NCBI RefSeq assembly: GCF_002994745.2
Contig: NC_037093.1
Location: 66,917,510 to 66,981,509, forward strand
DNA from: Rosa chinensis
Lineage: Eukaryota > Streptophyta > Magnoliopsida > Rosales > Rosaceae
Direction: 5' to 3'
Length of the DNA: 64,000 bases
Part shown: positions 34,770 to 46,810 of the stretch, piece by piece
Position numbering within the stretch: the first letter of the stretch is position 1
Layout of the letters: each line of letters begins with the position of its first letter
Position numbers and translations under genes: made by a program
The notes under the pieces: model-generated
Told to the model about the DNA's origin: nothing
The model's input: the letters and a program-made list of their open reading frames with translations, nothing else
Databases searched by the model: none

Positions 34770-35480
34770 CATTTTTTTTGAAATGCTATAAGTAACTGAT
34801 CATGTAAACATTTCATGAAAATTCATTAATGATTTCCATGTTACTTTCTAAATTTTCCATCATTTTTTTTCAAAAATTTACTTAGATCGAAATTTCCTCG
34901 ATATTTCCATCAAAATATCTATTTCCTCAATATTCAATACTTTAGTCCTGGGTAAATTCATGAAAGTCGCACATAATATAAATGGAACTTTCATATGCTT
35001 GGTATCAAACAATGATAAACTTGATTTCATTAGAGTTTCTCTAAAACAAGTAGGAAGATACTCCAATCACCACAAATCTACCTCCCTCTATTTAATGTAC
35101 AAGGCAATGGAAGGTTAAGAACACTGGAGTGAAAATACTTGATACAAAGACAATACAACTCGCAAGTTGTGAATTTGAATTCAGCTCACTTATATGTAAT
35201 GTGACATTACCAAATCCATAAACATGCAGTGCATTCCCCACTGCCCAACAGCTTAAACAATCACTAACATTCTACAATAAGTTCAATCACGGATTGAATC
35301 TAGACTGAGGAGAGCCACTGGCTGTATCAGTTGGAAAAGGGCAAGTACTTCAACTCTGCAACTCAATTGTTGCATTTGTAGCTCTATCAAGGCAACATAG
35401 CAGCGTAGGTTATCCATTTTCTATTTGAGTACGCTGGAGTTACATCCCATTCCATAACCCCGAGAACTTGAGTTGGCAAG
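34770..35480. other. Intergenic DNA, no gene seen
   Basis: AT-rich DNA between the SINE and the plastid-derived fragment. No gene supported. Confidence 0.4.
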
Positions 35481-35529
35481 GGGGATATGGTGAAATTGGT
35501 AGACACTACGGACTTAATTGGATTGAGCC
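35481..35529 (+). other. Plastid DNA fragment: trnL-UAA 5' exon and start of its intron
   Basis: About 49 bp match the chloroplast trnL(UAA) 5' exon (GGGGATATGG then GAAATTGGTAGAC, CTACGGACTTAA) and the first bases of its group I intron (TTGGATTGAGCC). Two positions differ from the usual plastid sequence, both as transitions (GGC to GGT, GACG to GACA), as expected for decaying nuclear plastid DNA. The 3' exon is absent, so it cannot make a tRNA. Confidence 0.85.
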
Positions 35530-35895
35530 CTACATCTGCATAGGTACCTCTCTGAGTTGGCTCATTTTTTTACCGCCACTCCATACCCTGGGACAGGTTA
35601 TTCAGAGTTTAAGTTTTGAACCATAAATCGAATCACTCATAAGCAGTTTAAAGGAAAGTTATTCCTATGCTAACCTGGAATAGAGTTCCATGGAAGAGTG
35701 GAAACCTTCAAGATCATCCTAAACAGATGGAAGTTGATACCCCATCCGCATCTGTCAACATCCTTCAAAGTAACCCTCCAATAACTGAGATTACTCAGTA
35801 AACCTTTAGCCAGATCTTTCCAACATATTCGGAGAGCCCTTCCACAACAGCCATTCTCATTGCTTCAACATAAACCCAAATGCTAATCTCATCTA

Positions 35896-37947
35896 TCATG
35901 CCTTCACATTATCAAACAAAGGAGCTGGTAGCTCTGGAGGGCAGGGAAGGTTTGCCACATATTTGAACTGTCAAAGCAAGAGCACTACAATTAGGCTTTT
36001 CAAATCTCAAATAAGGAAAATAATATGTCAAAATCACATTTCTGATAGAATACCTCATGCTGTCTGTACTTCTCTCGCACAACTTGTAACAATCCTCCTC
36101 TTCTACCCAAGTACAAGTCATGAAGGACAAGAACACAATCTTTCAAATCAGCTGCAATGTATCCAGTATATTGTTGCAATGTTGAACACTGAAATAAATA
36201 CAGTTAACTGAGTTAAGTGATTGCCTTCATACTCAGAGATAAGATCAGCATGTATAAATTCGAAACTCTTACCCAAGGATTCATCTTTGATCTAATCATT
36301 AATCTTGCAAGGAAAACAACTGATGAAGCTACCATAGAAGGCAGGAATTTCACACATTTGTAATCCAACAAGCTTAACTCTGAAAGGTAGGAAACCAAGA
36401 ACTCAAATTGCAAATTGGGAGTCTGTAGACAACACAAAACAGGCAAGCAGTCAATATCAAAGATTAACAACTTGGCTAATTCACATGTGCATTCAAGAGA
36501 GATAGAGAGAGAGCTTACTGTATAATTCCCTTGAGCAACATCCGTAAACTTTCTGTAGAAACATTATGTAAAATGAACATTGATCAGTTACGGAGGTTTA
36601 AACATGTTAAGTTAAAGTAACTTCAATAACCAACCATAGAAGAGATTTAGCTGTCCGCACAGTCCTCACCTTAAGAAGGTCCGAACAGTAGGATTCCCCA
36701 TTTCAAATTTGAGGGATTTGAGGATATCAGCCTCCATCTTGATCACCTTAAGAACAACAAAACCATAACATACTTCAGTACAAAGCCTCAGGTATCTATC
36801 CAATGCAGAAAGGGAGAGAATAAAGCAAATACCTCTGCTTTACTGCATGTATTTTCTGTCATGTCTATAAGGTCATCCACATGTGGAGGATTAATCTCCT
36901 CATACTTTCTATTAATCATAAAATAAGAAAAACATTAGCATAACTCTTGTGTAATTAGACAACAACAGGTACGCAAACTCAGAAACAATTCTAACAGAAC
37001 ATAGACTTACGAGGCAATGAACATTGAAGCAACTCCCAATAGCTGGAGATTCTGCTTATTGATCACATTCATCGACAAATATTTATCAACATAGGAAATA
37101 GATAGATGAAGAGTGTCTGGAAGAAGTTTAAATTCATCTGCAACCTCCACCAACCAATCCACAAGAACCCCTCTCATATTAGCATTAATAGCATCCTTCT
37201 GAATTCTCTCCATGTAATCAGGCAATGGCCTCCTTTTTGGTTCCACCTAAACAACAATCCATAATAGGTAAGCCTAATTCCCAGTTAGATAATCAAAATT
37301 AAACGCAAAAGATATCAGCTTTAAGCAAAACCCGATCACCAAATTGAACACAGAACTCATTATTGAACAGAACCCCAAATTATAAATCCAAAAGTATAAA
37401 ACAAAGAATAATCACATTACCCAATCAATCCCAATACCCTTTACTTAACTAAATCTCCATAATAGCATCTACCCAGAATCAAACTTAAACCCATAAAGTC
37501 ACATACTTTATAGCCAATTCCTAATACCAAATCAAACCCATTACCCATAGAACCCAAAACACCATGCTCACTATCCAGCTTGAATCGAACAGTATCATAT
37601 CATTCCAATTCAAATCATGTAAGTAAGAGAAATAAGCAAAGCAACAATCTTTTTACCTCCACTCTGCGAAGATAGGAATAGATATCAGAAGCATAAGGCC
37701 CACAAAGCCGTGGGTCATCATTGTCACGTTCCAGCACAGCTCTCCGTTTGGGTTTCTTTAGCGCAGAATCGGAATTGGGGTTTTTTGAGGCCAAAACGAC
37801 GACGTTTGCAAAGTTGGTGAGATCTCCGAGCACGGCGCGCTTCTTAGTCGCCAGCTGCTGCTCCTCGGCCAAGGCCGCCGCCGCCCTCCTCTTCGCCGCG
37901 GCGCGCGTAATCGGAGCGCATTTCTCGGCCACAGTGAAAGAAGCCAT
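35896..37947 (-). CDS. CYCA3: A3-type cyclin, copy 3
   Basis: Eight exons (37947-37657, 37246-37011, 36908-36833, 36746-36670, 36552-36519, 36422-36273, 36188-36054, 35967-35896) encode 356 residues in an intact frame. Features are a destruction box RAVLGDLTN, the A-type cyclin box [17 protein letters not shown], a KYEEI block after the second intron, and the C-terminal cyclin fold (LQFEFLVSYLSELSLLDYK). Copies 2 and 3 are clearly the closest pair (shared VEPKRRPL, YVDKYLSMNV and tail). The family role is binding CDKA around G1/S. A TTTGGCGC site lies 138 bp upstream of the ATG, with another GAGCGCCA core near 38046. Confidence 0.93.
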
Positions 37948-38084
37948 TGCGCTTGTCTAAGGCTTTGAGGTCTTCGAGTGACTCTGAGAGAGAGAAAGCA
38001 GTGTGTGTTTGAGTGAGAGGTGATTTGTATAGAGGATGGGAAATGAGAGCGCCAGGTTGAATTTTGCTTTGAAATCTCAGGTGG

Positions 38085-38092
38085 TTTGGCGC
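38085..38092. promoter_or_regulatory. E2F-type site upstream of cyclin copy 3
   Basis: TTTGGCGC lies in the same relative position as in the other two cyclin promoters, followed by a T-run as in copy 2. Confidence 0.65.
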
Positions 38093-38099
38093 TTTTGAT

Positions 38100-38711
38100 T
38101 AATTTTGCTGTTAAAAATTTTGGGTTCGAATTTTGGAGCGTCAGGTATTGATGATTTGGGGCTGATTTGAAAATTTGGTTTTGGGTGAGTTTAGATTAGA
38201 TTGAAATTTAGCAAAACACTGTTCCCGCCCCGTTTGGGTGTTTTGTTTTCATTGACCCGCCATTTGTTTGGTCTTACTATCTCTATCCAAGAGAATAAAG
38301 AAGACAGGGTGGCAGTGTTCAATTTTCAAGGTTAGAACATTCATTATGTTTTGCTTAGCTGTGATTTTGAAGCTTTGCATGCTTTTACATAATTAGGTTT
38401 ATTTTTCTGCTAGTGATTTCTAATTTTCTTGTACAAAACCGATTGAGCATATATAAGTCAAATTCTGGTAAGGAATTTTGGAATTGAAGATTTTAATTTG
38501 GTTTATTTTCTTAACTTTTTATTTAATTTTCACATATCTTAAAATATAAATTCAGATCAATGCGAGATAATGCAACAACAAATGTTGGTTTATCTTGTAG
38601 GTGACTATGTAATAGACTCTTGATTATTCCATTTTCTATTTTCCCTGCTTGCACCAAAATTAACCAAATTACACAATCATTTCACTAATTAATAAAGAGA
38701 GAACCAAGACG
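38100..38711. other. Intergenic DNA, no gene seen
   Basis: AT-rich promoter-distal DNA of cyclin copy 3 up to the retrotransposon. No gene or RNA is recognised. Confidence 0.4.
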
Positions 38712-38716
38712 CATGT

Positions 38717-39193
38717 TGACGCAGTCGGATTGATAACTAGGTTTACCAGCAATAAACCTAAGCAAAAGATTCTGGAGTCCACCAGAGATAAAAGAGAATA
38801 ATCTCAATTTAATTGATAAAAGATGAAAGATGCGTTCTGCAGCCGCAAGCGGCTGCATAAATAAGAGAAAAGTACCCTAGGGCGACTAACAACGAAACCC
38901 TAAGGCCCATGGATAAAAACGAAAACAACCCAAAATTAACTAAGAAAACCAAAAACGGGTAAAATAGAAAAATGCAGTTTTGAGGCCCTAAACGAGCCCG
39001 AAAGCCCGAAAAAGGTCACACGTCGTGGCATAGCGACGAGTTTGATTTCTGGCGCGATTCCCTTTCCGAAAAGCTAAAGTGCGTCCCAATCGGACTCCGG
39101 AGGCCCATTTCACGTCTACTAGTCACTTTTCGGTTTCCACCTTTAGCACGATCCAATTGTTCTTGAAATTGGACCGCCATCTATTCTACATCA
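38717..39193 (-). repeat. 3' LTR of the Ty3/gypsy element
   Basis: 477 bp. It differs from the 5' LTR at two positions within the first 13 bases of U3, one of which creates the TAG that ends pol. Confidence 0.92.
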
Positions 39194-42100
39194 GTCTCCT
39201 CCACCTCCGAAGAACTCGACCCCGAGTTCTCTTCAGGATAAAGAGCCTCATCTTCACGAAACTCATGCAGATCAGCAACATTGAAAGTGTTAGAAATGCC
39301 CATTGAATCTGGAAGTGCAACAACATAAGCATTATCATTGATCTTCTTCACCACCTTAAAAGGACCATATTTTCTGGGCTTCAACTTGTTATAGGTACCA
39401 ACAGGGAATCTCTCCTTCCTCAGGAACACCATCACGTCATCACCTTCCTGGAACACTTTAACTCGCCGATGCTTGTCAGCTGCAGCTTTATACTTGGCAT
39501 TAGTTTGTTCCAATTTGGCCTTAGTTGATTCTCGAACAAACTGCACATCCTTGGCCAGGCTTTCAGCAGCAACACTAACACCAGGAACTTTAGGAAGCTT
39601 TACCAAATCCACCACATGTCGAGGAACAGCAGTATAAACTAAGGAGAATGGGGACTTCCCTGTTGCACTATGCACAGCACTGTTATAAGCAAACTCCACC
39701 TATGGTAAAGCATAATCCCATTGTTTGGGCCTATCTCCACAAACACTCCGAACCATGTTACCCAAGGTTCTATTAGTAACCTCTGTCTGTCCATCAGTTT
39801 GAGGATGAGCTGTGCTGCTACGGTTCAAAATTGTTCCAAACATCCTCCACAAGGTAATCCAGAAATGGCTAAGGAACTTGGTGTCTCTGTCAGATGTAAT
39901 GGACTTGGGTACTCCATGCAAACAAACCACTTCTCTGAAGAACAGTTTAGCTATATTAGAAGCATCAGCAGTCTTCTTACATGCGATGAAATGCACCATC
40001 TTAGAGAACCTGTCAACTACCACAAACACTGAATCCACTCCCCTTTGGGTACGGGGTAGTCCCAACACAAAATCCATAGCAAGGTCCTGCCAAATATCAT
40101 CAGGAACAGGTAAAGGTAGATAAAGACCTGTGTTTTGAGACTGACCCTTAGAGACCTGGCAGGTGTAGCACTTCCTTACGATAGTTCCTGCGTCCTTCTT
40201 CAACTGTGGCCAGAAATACCTCTCTTCAAGGCTAGCAATAGTTTTGTCTCGGCCCAAGTGCCCACTCAAACCCCCTCCATGCAGATCTCTAATCAGTTTT
40301 TCTCGCAATGAAGAACTAGGGATACATAACCGATTGCCTTTGAATAAATACCCTTCATTCACATAAAAATCTGCAACTGCATTATTGCTACTGCATTTGG
40401 TCCAGATCTCCTTAAAATCAGTATCTTCCTCATACAACTCCTTCAAGAGCTCAAACCCCACAATCTCCTGAGCTAAGGTGACCAGCAAGGAAGCCCTCCT
40501 ACTCAAAGCATCTGCCACCCTATTAAGAGTACCAGATTTATGTTGAATCACAAAAGGAAATTTCTGCAGAAAACTCACCCACCTGGCATGCATCTTATTC
40601 ACAGTTTTCTGACTATTAAGGTACTTCAAGGCTTGATGATCCGTGAACAGTACAAATTCTCTCTGAATCAGGTAGTGCTCCCATTGTCTCAATGCTCGGA
40701 ACACTGCATAAAATTCTTGATCATAAGTACTCCATTTCTGGCAAGCTTCACTCAGCTTTTCACTAAAGAATGCTACTGGTTTCTTCTCTTGTGACAACAC
40801 AGCACCTACTCCCACGCCACTAGCATCACATTCAACCTCAAAAACCTTATCAAAATTAGGAAGAGCGAGAACTGGTGCAGTACAAAGCTTTTCTTTGATC
40901 AAGGCAAAACTCTTCTCTTGTTCCTCTCCCCACTGGAATTTGCCTTTCTTCAAACATTCAGTAATAGGGGCAGTAATGGTACTGAAATTCTTCACAAACC
41001 TCCTGTAGAAGGTAGCTAAACCATGAAAGCTCCGCACCTCAAAAGCTGTCTTTGGAGTTGGCCGTTCTCTTATAGCCCGTACCTTCTCTTCATCAACCTG
41101 AATGCCTTCTTCTCCAACCACAAATCCCAGAAATAATAACTTGCTGGTGCAGAATGTACATTTTTTTAGGTTGATATACAATTTATTCTCCTGTAAAGCT
41201 ACCAAAACCTGCTTCAAGTGCACCAGATGTTCTTCTTTGGTCCTGCTATATATCAGTATATCATCAAAATACACTACTACAAAGGAACCTATAAAAGGGC
41301 GAAAACCTGGTTCATAAGCCTCATAAAAGTGCTGGGTGCATTAGACAATCCGAATGGCATAACCATCCACTCGTACAAGCCATCCTTGCTCTTAAAAGCT
41401 GTCTTCCATTCATCTCCTGGCTTGATTCGAATCTGGTGATATCCACTTCGAAGGTCTATCTTGGTAAACACTTTGGAACCCTCTAGCTCATCAAGCATGT
41501 CTTCCAAACGAGGAATAGGGAACCTGTACTTCACAGTTATCTTATTAATGGCCCTGCTATCAACACACATCCGCCATTGATTGCCCTTCTTAGGAACAAG
41601 GAGGACTGGAACTGCACAAGGACTCATACTTTCTCGAATGAACCCCTTTTTCAACAAATCTTCAATCTGCTCTCTCAAAATCTCATTCTCCTTGGGACTC
41701 ATTCGGTAATGTGGCAGATTGGGCAAGCTAGCTCCAGGCACCAAATCAATCTGATATTGAATGTCTCTCATAGGTGGCAGCTCGTTAGGCAACTCATCCG
41801 AGATCAGCTCTTCAAATGCCCCCAATATGTTCTGCACTTCCTTGGGGATCACCACTTCTTCCTTTTCTGCAGACAACAACCCTTTTATCACCACTGGACA
41901 AAAAACCTCAGATTCTTTAAAGGCCCTCTCCATCTCAAGTTCACTGCTAGACAAGGTCAGGAAACTCTCCACTTTCTTCACACCAGACTTCTCAAATTGA
42001 CACACAGGAGCCATAGCAATTTTATGGTTATTCCACATAAACAACATCACATTGTCCCTGCCTTTATAAGTCACATCCACATCAAATTGCCAAGGTCGTC

Positions 42101-43592
42101 CAAACAAAATATGACAAGCATCCATATCAATAATGTCGCATAAAACTTCATCTTTATAATGCTTACCAATGGTTACCGGGACTTTGCAGGATTCAACAAC
42201 TTGAACTTGTGGACCTTTCTTGACCCACCCGAGGGAATAAGGTGTCTCATGAGGTTGCGTAGGTAACTGCAAATATTCCACCAGTTTCTTGGCCACAAAA
42301 TTTTCGCAGCTTCCATTATCCACAATTAAATTGCACACTTTGTTATTAATGGAACAAAGTGACCTGAAAATATTGCGCTGCTGCCCTTCATCTTTAGGAC
42401 ATAGTAGAACCCGCTGCAACACAATATTAATCTTCTCAGGAGATTCCTCCTCCGCAAACTCAGCCCCATCATAATCGCCATCTCTTCCAACTTCTTCTTC
42501 ATCCTCATCATAATCATCTATAAGGGCAGTTTGTCTCCTCTCAGGACACACATTAGATCTATGCCCAGGCTTGTTGCATCGATAACAGACATCTCCTGTA
42601 GGTCTAGCATAAGGATTATTAAACCTCTGATTCGGGGCTCTATTTTGAGCACCACTAGAATTGTTAGAACTGCCCGCGCCTTTAAAAGGGGGATTAGAAG
42701 CTTTAAAGGCGTTTTCTGCTCTCTGCAGTGTAGTTGTACCCTTGGCAGTTGAGGCATTAACCAAATCTGCACTCCTTTGGTAGTTATACCTTTGGAAAGA
42801 AGAAGCTCGTGAAGGTTTCTCCAACAACTCTGCTTTCAATGCTAGGTTTGTAACTTCGGCCATAGTATGAACAGTTTGTAACCCAATTCTCTCCTGAATG
42901 GAAGGCTTCAGCCCACTGATATAGCGAGCCACCTTCTGGCCTTCAGTTTCTCCTAATTCGTTACGCTCTGAATAGCGTAAGAACTCAGCCGTATAATCAG
43001 CCACCGTCCTAGTTCCCTGGACACATTCAATATACAGCCTATATAGAATCTACTCATAATCATCTGGCAAGAACCTTTCCATCATCAACTGCTTCATTCT
43101 TCGCCATGTTCTAACACCCTGCTTCCTCTGCTTCCTTCGAGTGTTCTGCAACTTATCCCACCATACTGCTGCAGTACTCTTCAATCTCCAGGCTACATGC
43201 TTAACTTGCTTGTGTTCAGGCACTTCCATAATCTCAAAGAATCTGTCCACCTGAAGCTGCCAATCCAAATAATCTTCTACACCCAAATTGCCCGAAAAGA
43301 AAGGAATTTCGGCCTTGACTTTGTAATCCTGGTCAGCTTGTCCATGTTGTTCATGTTGTAAAATTTCTTCTTCAGGTTCAGATTCTGATGTATTATCAAC
43401 AACTTCACCACGTGGAGCCCTAACTCGCTGGCCTCCTTCCCCATCTCTACGCTGATTATTGTTGTTGTGGTTGTTGTTGTTCCTCTCACCCAACAATCCA
43501 CGAATTTCTCTGATCTGATTATTCATGGAATTGATGGCAGCGGTAAACGCTGCTGTAAGAGCTTCAATATCTGATTTCGTGACTTCACCCAT
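39181..43592 (-). pseudogene. gag-pol polyprotein of the Ty3/gypsy element, disabled by point lesions
   Basis: In order on the minus strand: gag (MGEVTKSD start; [23 protein letters not shown]), a zinc knuckle [14 protein letters not shown], a protease region with [11 protein letters not shown] ([25 protein letters not shown]), RNaseH ([15 protein letters not shown]), and integrase with an HHCC zinc finger and the catalytic core ([23 protein letters not shown]), then a C-terminal GPFKVVKKI block. Lesions: an in-frame TAG after LPDDYE in gag (43047-43049), a 1-bp frameshift in RT near 41285, and an in-frame TAG after DYALP in integrase (39700-39702). Everything else is open. Both TAGs sit where CAG (Gln) would be expected. 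Confidence 0.9.
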
Positions 43593-43628
43593 TGCTACGA
43601 AGGCAAATAAAAGAGACAGGGAAGACCT

Positions 43629-43640
43629 GCTTTGATACCA
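43629..43640 (-). promoter_or_regulatory. Primer-binding site (initiator tRNA-Met)
   Basis: TGGTATCAAAGC, two bases after the 5' LTR end, is one mismatch from the TGGTATCAGAGC complementary to plant initiator tRNA-Met. Confidence 0.85.
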
Positions 43641-43642
43641 CC

Positions 43643-44119
43643 TGACGCAGTCGGATTGATAACTAGGTTTACCAGCAATAAACCTAAGCAAAAGATTCTG
43701 GAGTCCACCAGAGATAAAAGAGAATAATCTCAATTTAATTGATAAAAGATGAAAGATGCGTTCTGCAGCCGCAAGCGGCTGCATAAATAAGAGAAAAGTA
43801 CCCTAGGGCGACTAACAACGAAACCCTAAGGCCCATGGATAAAAACGAAAACAACCCAAAATTAACTAAGAAAACCAAAAACGGGTAAAATAGAAAAATG
43901 CAGTTTTGAGGCCCTAAACGAGCCCGAAAGCCCGAAAAAGGTCACACGTCGTGGCATAGCGACGAGTTTGATTTCTGGCGCGATTCCCTTTCCGAAAAGC
44001 TAAAGTGCGTCCCAATCGGACTCCGGAGGCCCATTTCACGTCTACTAGTCACTTTTCGGTTTCCACCTTTAGCACGATCCAATTGTTCTTGAAATTGGAC
44101 CGCCATCTGTTTTACATCA
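43643..44119 (-). repeat. 5' LTR of the Ty3/gypsy element
   Basis: 477 bp, TGATGTAAAACAG to CTGCGTCA on the minus strand. It contains a GCATAAATAAGAG block (plus strand) near its middle. Almost identical to the 3' LTR. Confidence 0.92.
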
Positions 44120-44131
44120 CATGTTCTATTA

Positions 44132-44963
44132 AATGTTGATCCTTTATGTCACAGGAGGCCTCCGAGCATCTTGGAGTGACCTTGGGAGTACGAAACCTAG
44201 GGTTTCGTTTTTGTGGCGGCGGTGAACCCTCATTCCCCTGACTAGGCATCGACGGGCTCCAGGTGAGGGCGGTGTGAGACGTTAGGCGAGGCAGCAATGC
44301 GGATCGGTGGGTTTGCATTTGGCTGCAGGGGTTTCTCTACGGAGGCGGCGATCTGGTTTCTAGCAGTAGCTCGATCCAAGTTTTCATATGGGTGGTGCGG
44401 CTCTAGTGCTCAAGCGTTGATCGTGGGCGTGCGGCAATTGGCCTTCTCATGGGTGGGGGTCTGTTATGAGGCGGCGACTCTGAAGAAGGTGGTATGATCG
44501 TTGTTTGCTCCCCAGGTCAGGGTCTAAGGAGTTTCTTCTTCTGATCTTGGAGATGGTGGAGGATAAGGGACAGCTGCCAGATTGGTGACCGGCAAAGGCT
44601 CCCTTGATGGCCGGCGCTGCATCTCGTTCTGAGGGGATGTGGGTGGATGTTGGGTTATAGGCCAATGGGCCACTACTTGCCTGGTTGCAACAATGTAGCC
44701 TACCTGGGCTAGATCGAAAATTGTGTAGGCGTAGGTTGTTTTTTCTTTGAATAAGTGAGCTCCGCTCTTTTAGGGTTAGGGAGTTTTTTCCTTGCAGTTC
44801 CTTTAGGTTTTTAGTTTTTTTTGGTAAGAAGTGCTTTGGCTACTTTGACAGTCGATATTGTGCTTGTACTTGTATTCTGAGTGGTTTTTCTGAAACCCTC
44901 TAGCTTGATGCAGTGACGTCGTTATTTTAATGGAACCTGATTCCGTTCCCCTCAAAAAGACTA
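44132..44963 (+). mobile_element. LINE-type insertion (about 830 bp)
   Basis: An 11-bp duplication ATGTTCTATTA (44121-44131 and 44964-44974) brackets the element. It begins with UTR-like sequence (a CCTAGGGTTTCG motif) and ends GAACCTGATTCCGTTCCCCTCAAAAAG, much like other plant LINE 3' ends. No RT is seen, so it is truncated or non-autonomous. The gypsy element has landed on its left duplication. Confidence 0.7.
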
Positions 44964-44999
44964 ATGTTCTATTATGGATAATGGATCTCATGCATGAAG

Positions 45000-46560
45000 G
45001 GAAGAAGGTAGTTCGAAACTTAACAAATTTCGGATCTCAACTTGTGGGTTCGGACAAGTGGATTAAGTAGCATTACTTTATATTGCAGTAACAAGTTCAT
45101 CTACGTTTAGAGGAAGTTGAATCTATATACAAACACAATAAAATATATCAATTAATTTCCAGATAGACATATCTCTTTGTTCTTAATTATCACTAATTTA
45201 CGGTAATAACATGTGGTTATACAACTATATTAGTAGAAAAATCATACACCTCCATAATTTGTTGTTTAACATATTCATGAAATCAAAGTTGAATGTATTG
45301 AAGGGATTAAATATATATTAGTAGACGACTCACTCATACACCTCAACTATTAACTAGCCTTTTTAAAGATATTCCAAATCGCCTTTTTGCGCTAACCACA
45401 AAGGCACAAACAAACAATACGTTCTCATCCTTGGTTTTAGTTTTTAATCACATCATCACACGCAAACATTAGTTAAAATTTATCGAAATATGTTCCACAA
45501 AAATTATATTATTTAGGAAAGATGGAGAATATAAGAATTGACCCATAGCCCTAGAGTTTCGAGAACGACAACGGTGGTCACGCCGACTATGTCCTGCATC
45601 GGCCTCGGCCAAGCGTGTTAGGTTTGTCTTCTGACGGGGAGACAAGTGAGCAGTGATAGAATCTCGATCTCATTTCGATACTTGATCTCGAATTTTGGTG
45701 AGGTTGATCGGCGCTATTTTTCGGTGGGTTGGTAGATTCGGTGGCTATGGCTTACGAATGGAATCGGAGGCCAAGGCTTATTGGTGGGAGGCAGGTGCTG
45801 GTACCGGTGGTGCAGGGCCCACGTTGGTGGTGGATCGGGTGCGTGTGAACTATGTTGCAGACAACAGTGAACGGTTCTGATAGTGGCGGCTTTGTCGGCG
45901 CCGAAGGTGTGGCTAGGGCTGGTGGTGGTGGTGGTCAACCGCACCTACGCCCAAAGTCGAGTTGTCCATAGCAGGCAGTTTGGTGTTTGGGCTGGTTTTG
46001 GGCCCAAAGTAGAGCCAAGTTGTTGGGATTGATCTCTCCAACAATTTGGATTTGGGACCCCGGAGGCATTTTGTTGAATACTTTGCTCAATTCAGTTCTT
46101 GTTTTGGGCGTGTTGTTTCTATGTTGGGGTAGATTGATCATTTCTATATTCTATAAAGAGTCTTAGCGTTATCACACTGTGAGTACCATAATTGCGTGTC
46201 TTGGCGAGCAGTGTGTTATAGACTGGCATGAGTTTAGAGTTGATTGGTTTGCCAATTTTCTGCATGCTCGGATTGCAAATTCTGATGGTTTGATATACAA
46301 ATCTCAAGGTCATGATAATAGTTTTATTGTTAATAATTATCCTGAGGAGGTTGAAGATTTAACATCAGCTTTTGTTATTTTCTCTACAACTATTTCAGAG
46401 CAATGGTTTATTGTAAAATGACACTTTGTTGGTGTAGTACATCTTATTGGTTGTTCTATACTTCTATCTTAGCTCTAGTTGTCACAGCTCCCAAAATTAT
46501 AAGAGATGATATTCGAAATGATCGTAATTCTTAACTGATTCAATGAATTTATTTTTCAAA
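45000..46560. other. Intergenic DNA with repeat-like insertion, no clear gene
   Basis: From about 45540 to 46430 there is GC-richer sequence with a CCCTAGAGTTTCGAG start and GGTGGTGGTGG tracts. It looks like non-LTR element sequence, because the homologous block near 53.2 kb lacks it. A frame at 46179-46421 is open but not recognised. No host gene can be supported. Confidence 0.4.
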
Positions 46561-46635
46561 AATTAATTAAATTTTTATAATTTTGAAGTTTAATTTAAGA
46601 TACTAAAAATGAAAAAAAAAAAAAAAAAAAAAAAA

Positions 46636-46810
46636 CATGGACCGAAAATGCTATTAGTCCAATCCAAAAGGAAGGAATCTAGGTCCACAACGACGTTCTT
46701 CACTTTCTGCCACTATATTAAACCATGCCTTCACTCTTGTTTCTTAGTTCTCCCTCTCAAATTGGTTGCCGTGAAAACGAACCCCGAATCGAAGCAGCAC
46801 TCATAGGTGA
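46636..46810. repeat. Segmental-duplication block, copy 1 (downstream side of P450 gene B)
   Basis: This block is clearly homologous to 53281-53456 (shared CATGGACCGAAAATGC, CGACGTTCTTCACTTTCTGC and GCCGTGAAAACGAACCCCG). With the homologous promoters it shows that the two neighbouring P450 genes were duplicated as a block. Confidence 0.75.

Larger units (their letters stand above)
38717..44119 (-). mobile_element. Complete Ty3/gypsy retrotransposon (chromovirus, CRM-like), young
   Basis: The 5.4-kb element has two 477-bp LTRs that by eye differ at only two positions. It has a perfect 5-bp target duplication CATGT (38712-38716, 44120-44124) and an initiator tRNA-Met-type primer-binding site next to the 5' LTR. 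Gag, protease, RT, RNaseH and integrase regions occur in Ty3/gypsy order. LTR ends TGATG...CTGCGTCA and a coding frame that runs through the polypurine tract into the 3' LTR resemble the centromeric (CRM) chromovirus clade; this placement is inference. It is inserted at the left target duplication of the LINE at 44132-44963. Confidence 0.93.

Noticed and set aside
35481..35560. A tRNA-Leu gene
   Set aside because: Only the plastid 5' exon and intron start are present, with substitutions; no 3' half exists, so it is a plastid-derived fragment.
39721..42772. Plus-strand frames within the gypsy element
   Set aside because: They are antisense shadows of gag-pol.
46179..46421. A small plus-strand gene of 80 codons
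   Set aside because: Unrecognised product within repeat-like DNA missing from the duplicated block; no splice or family support.
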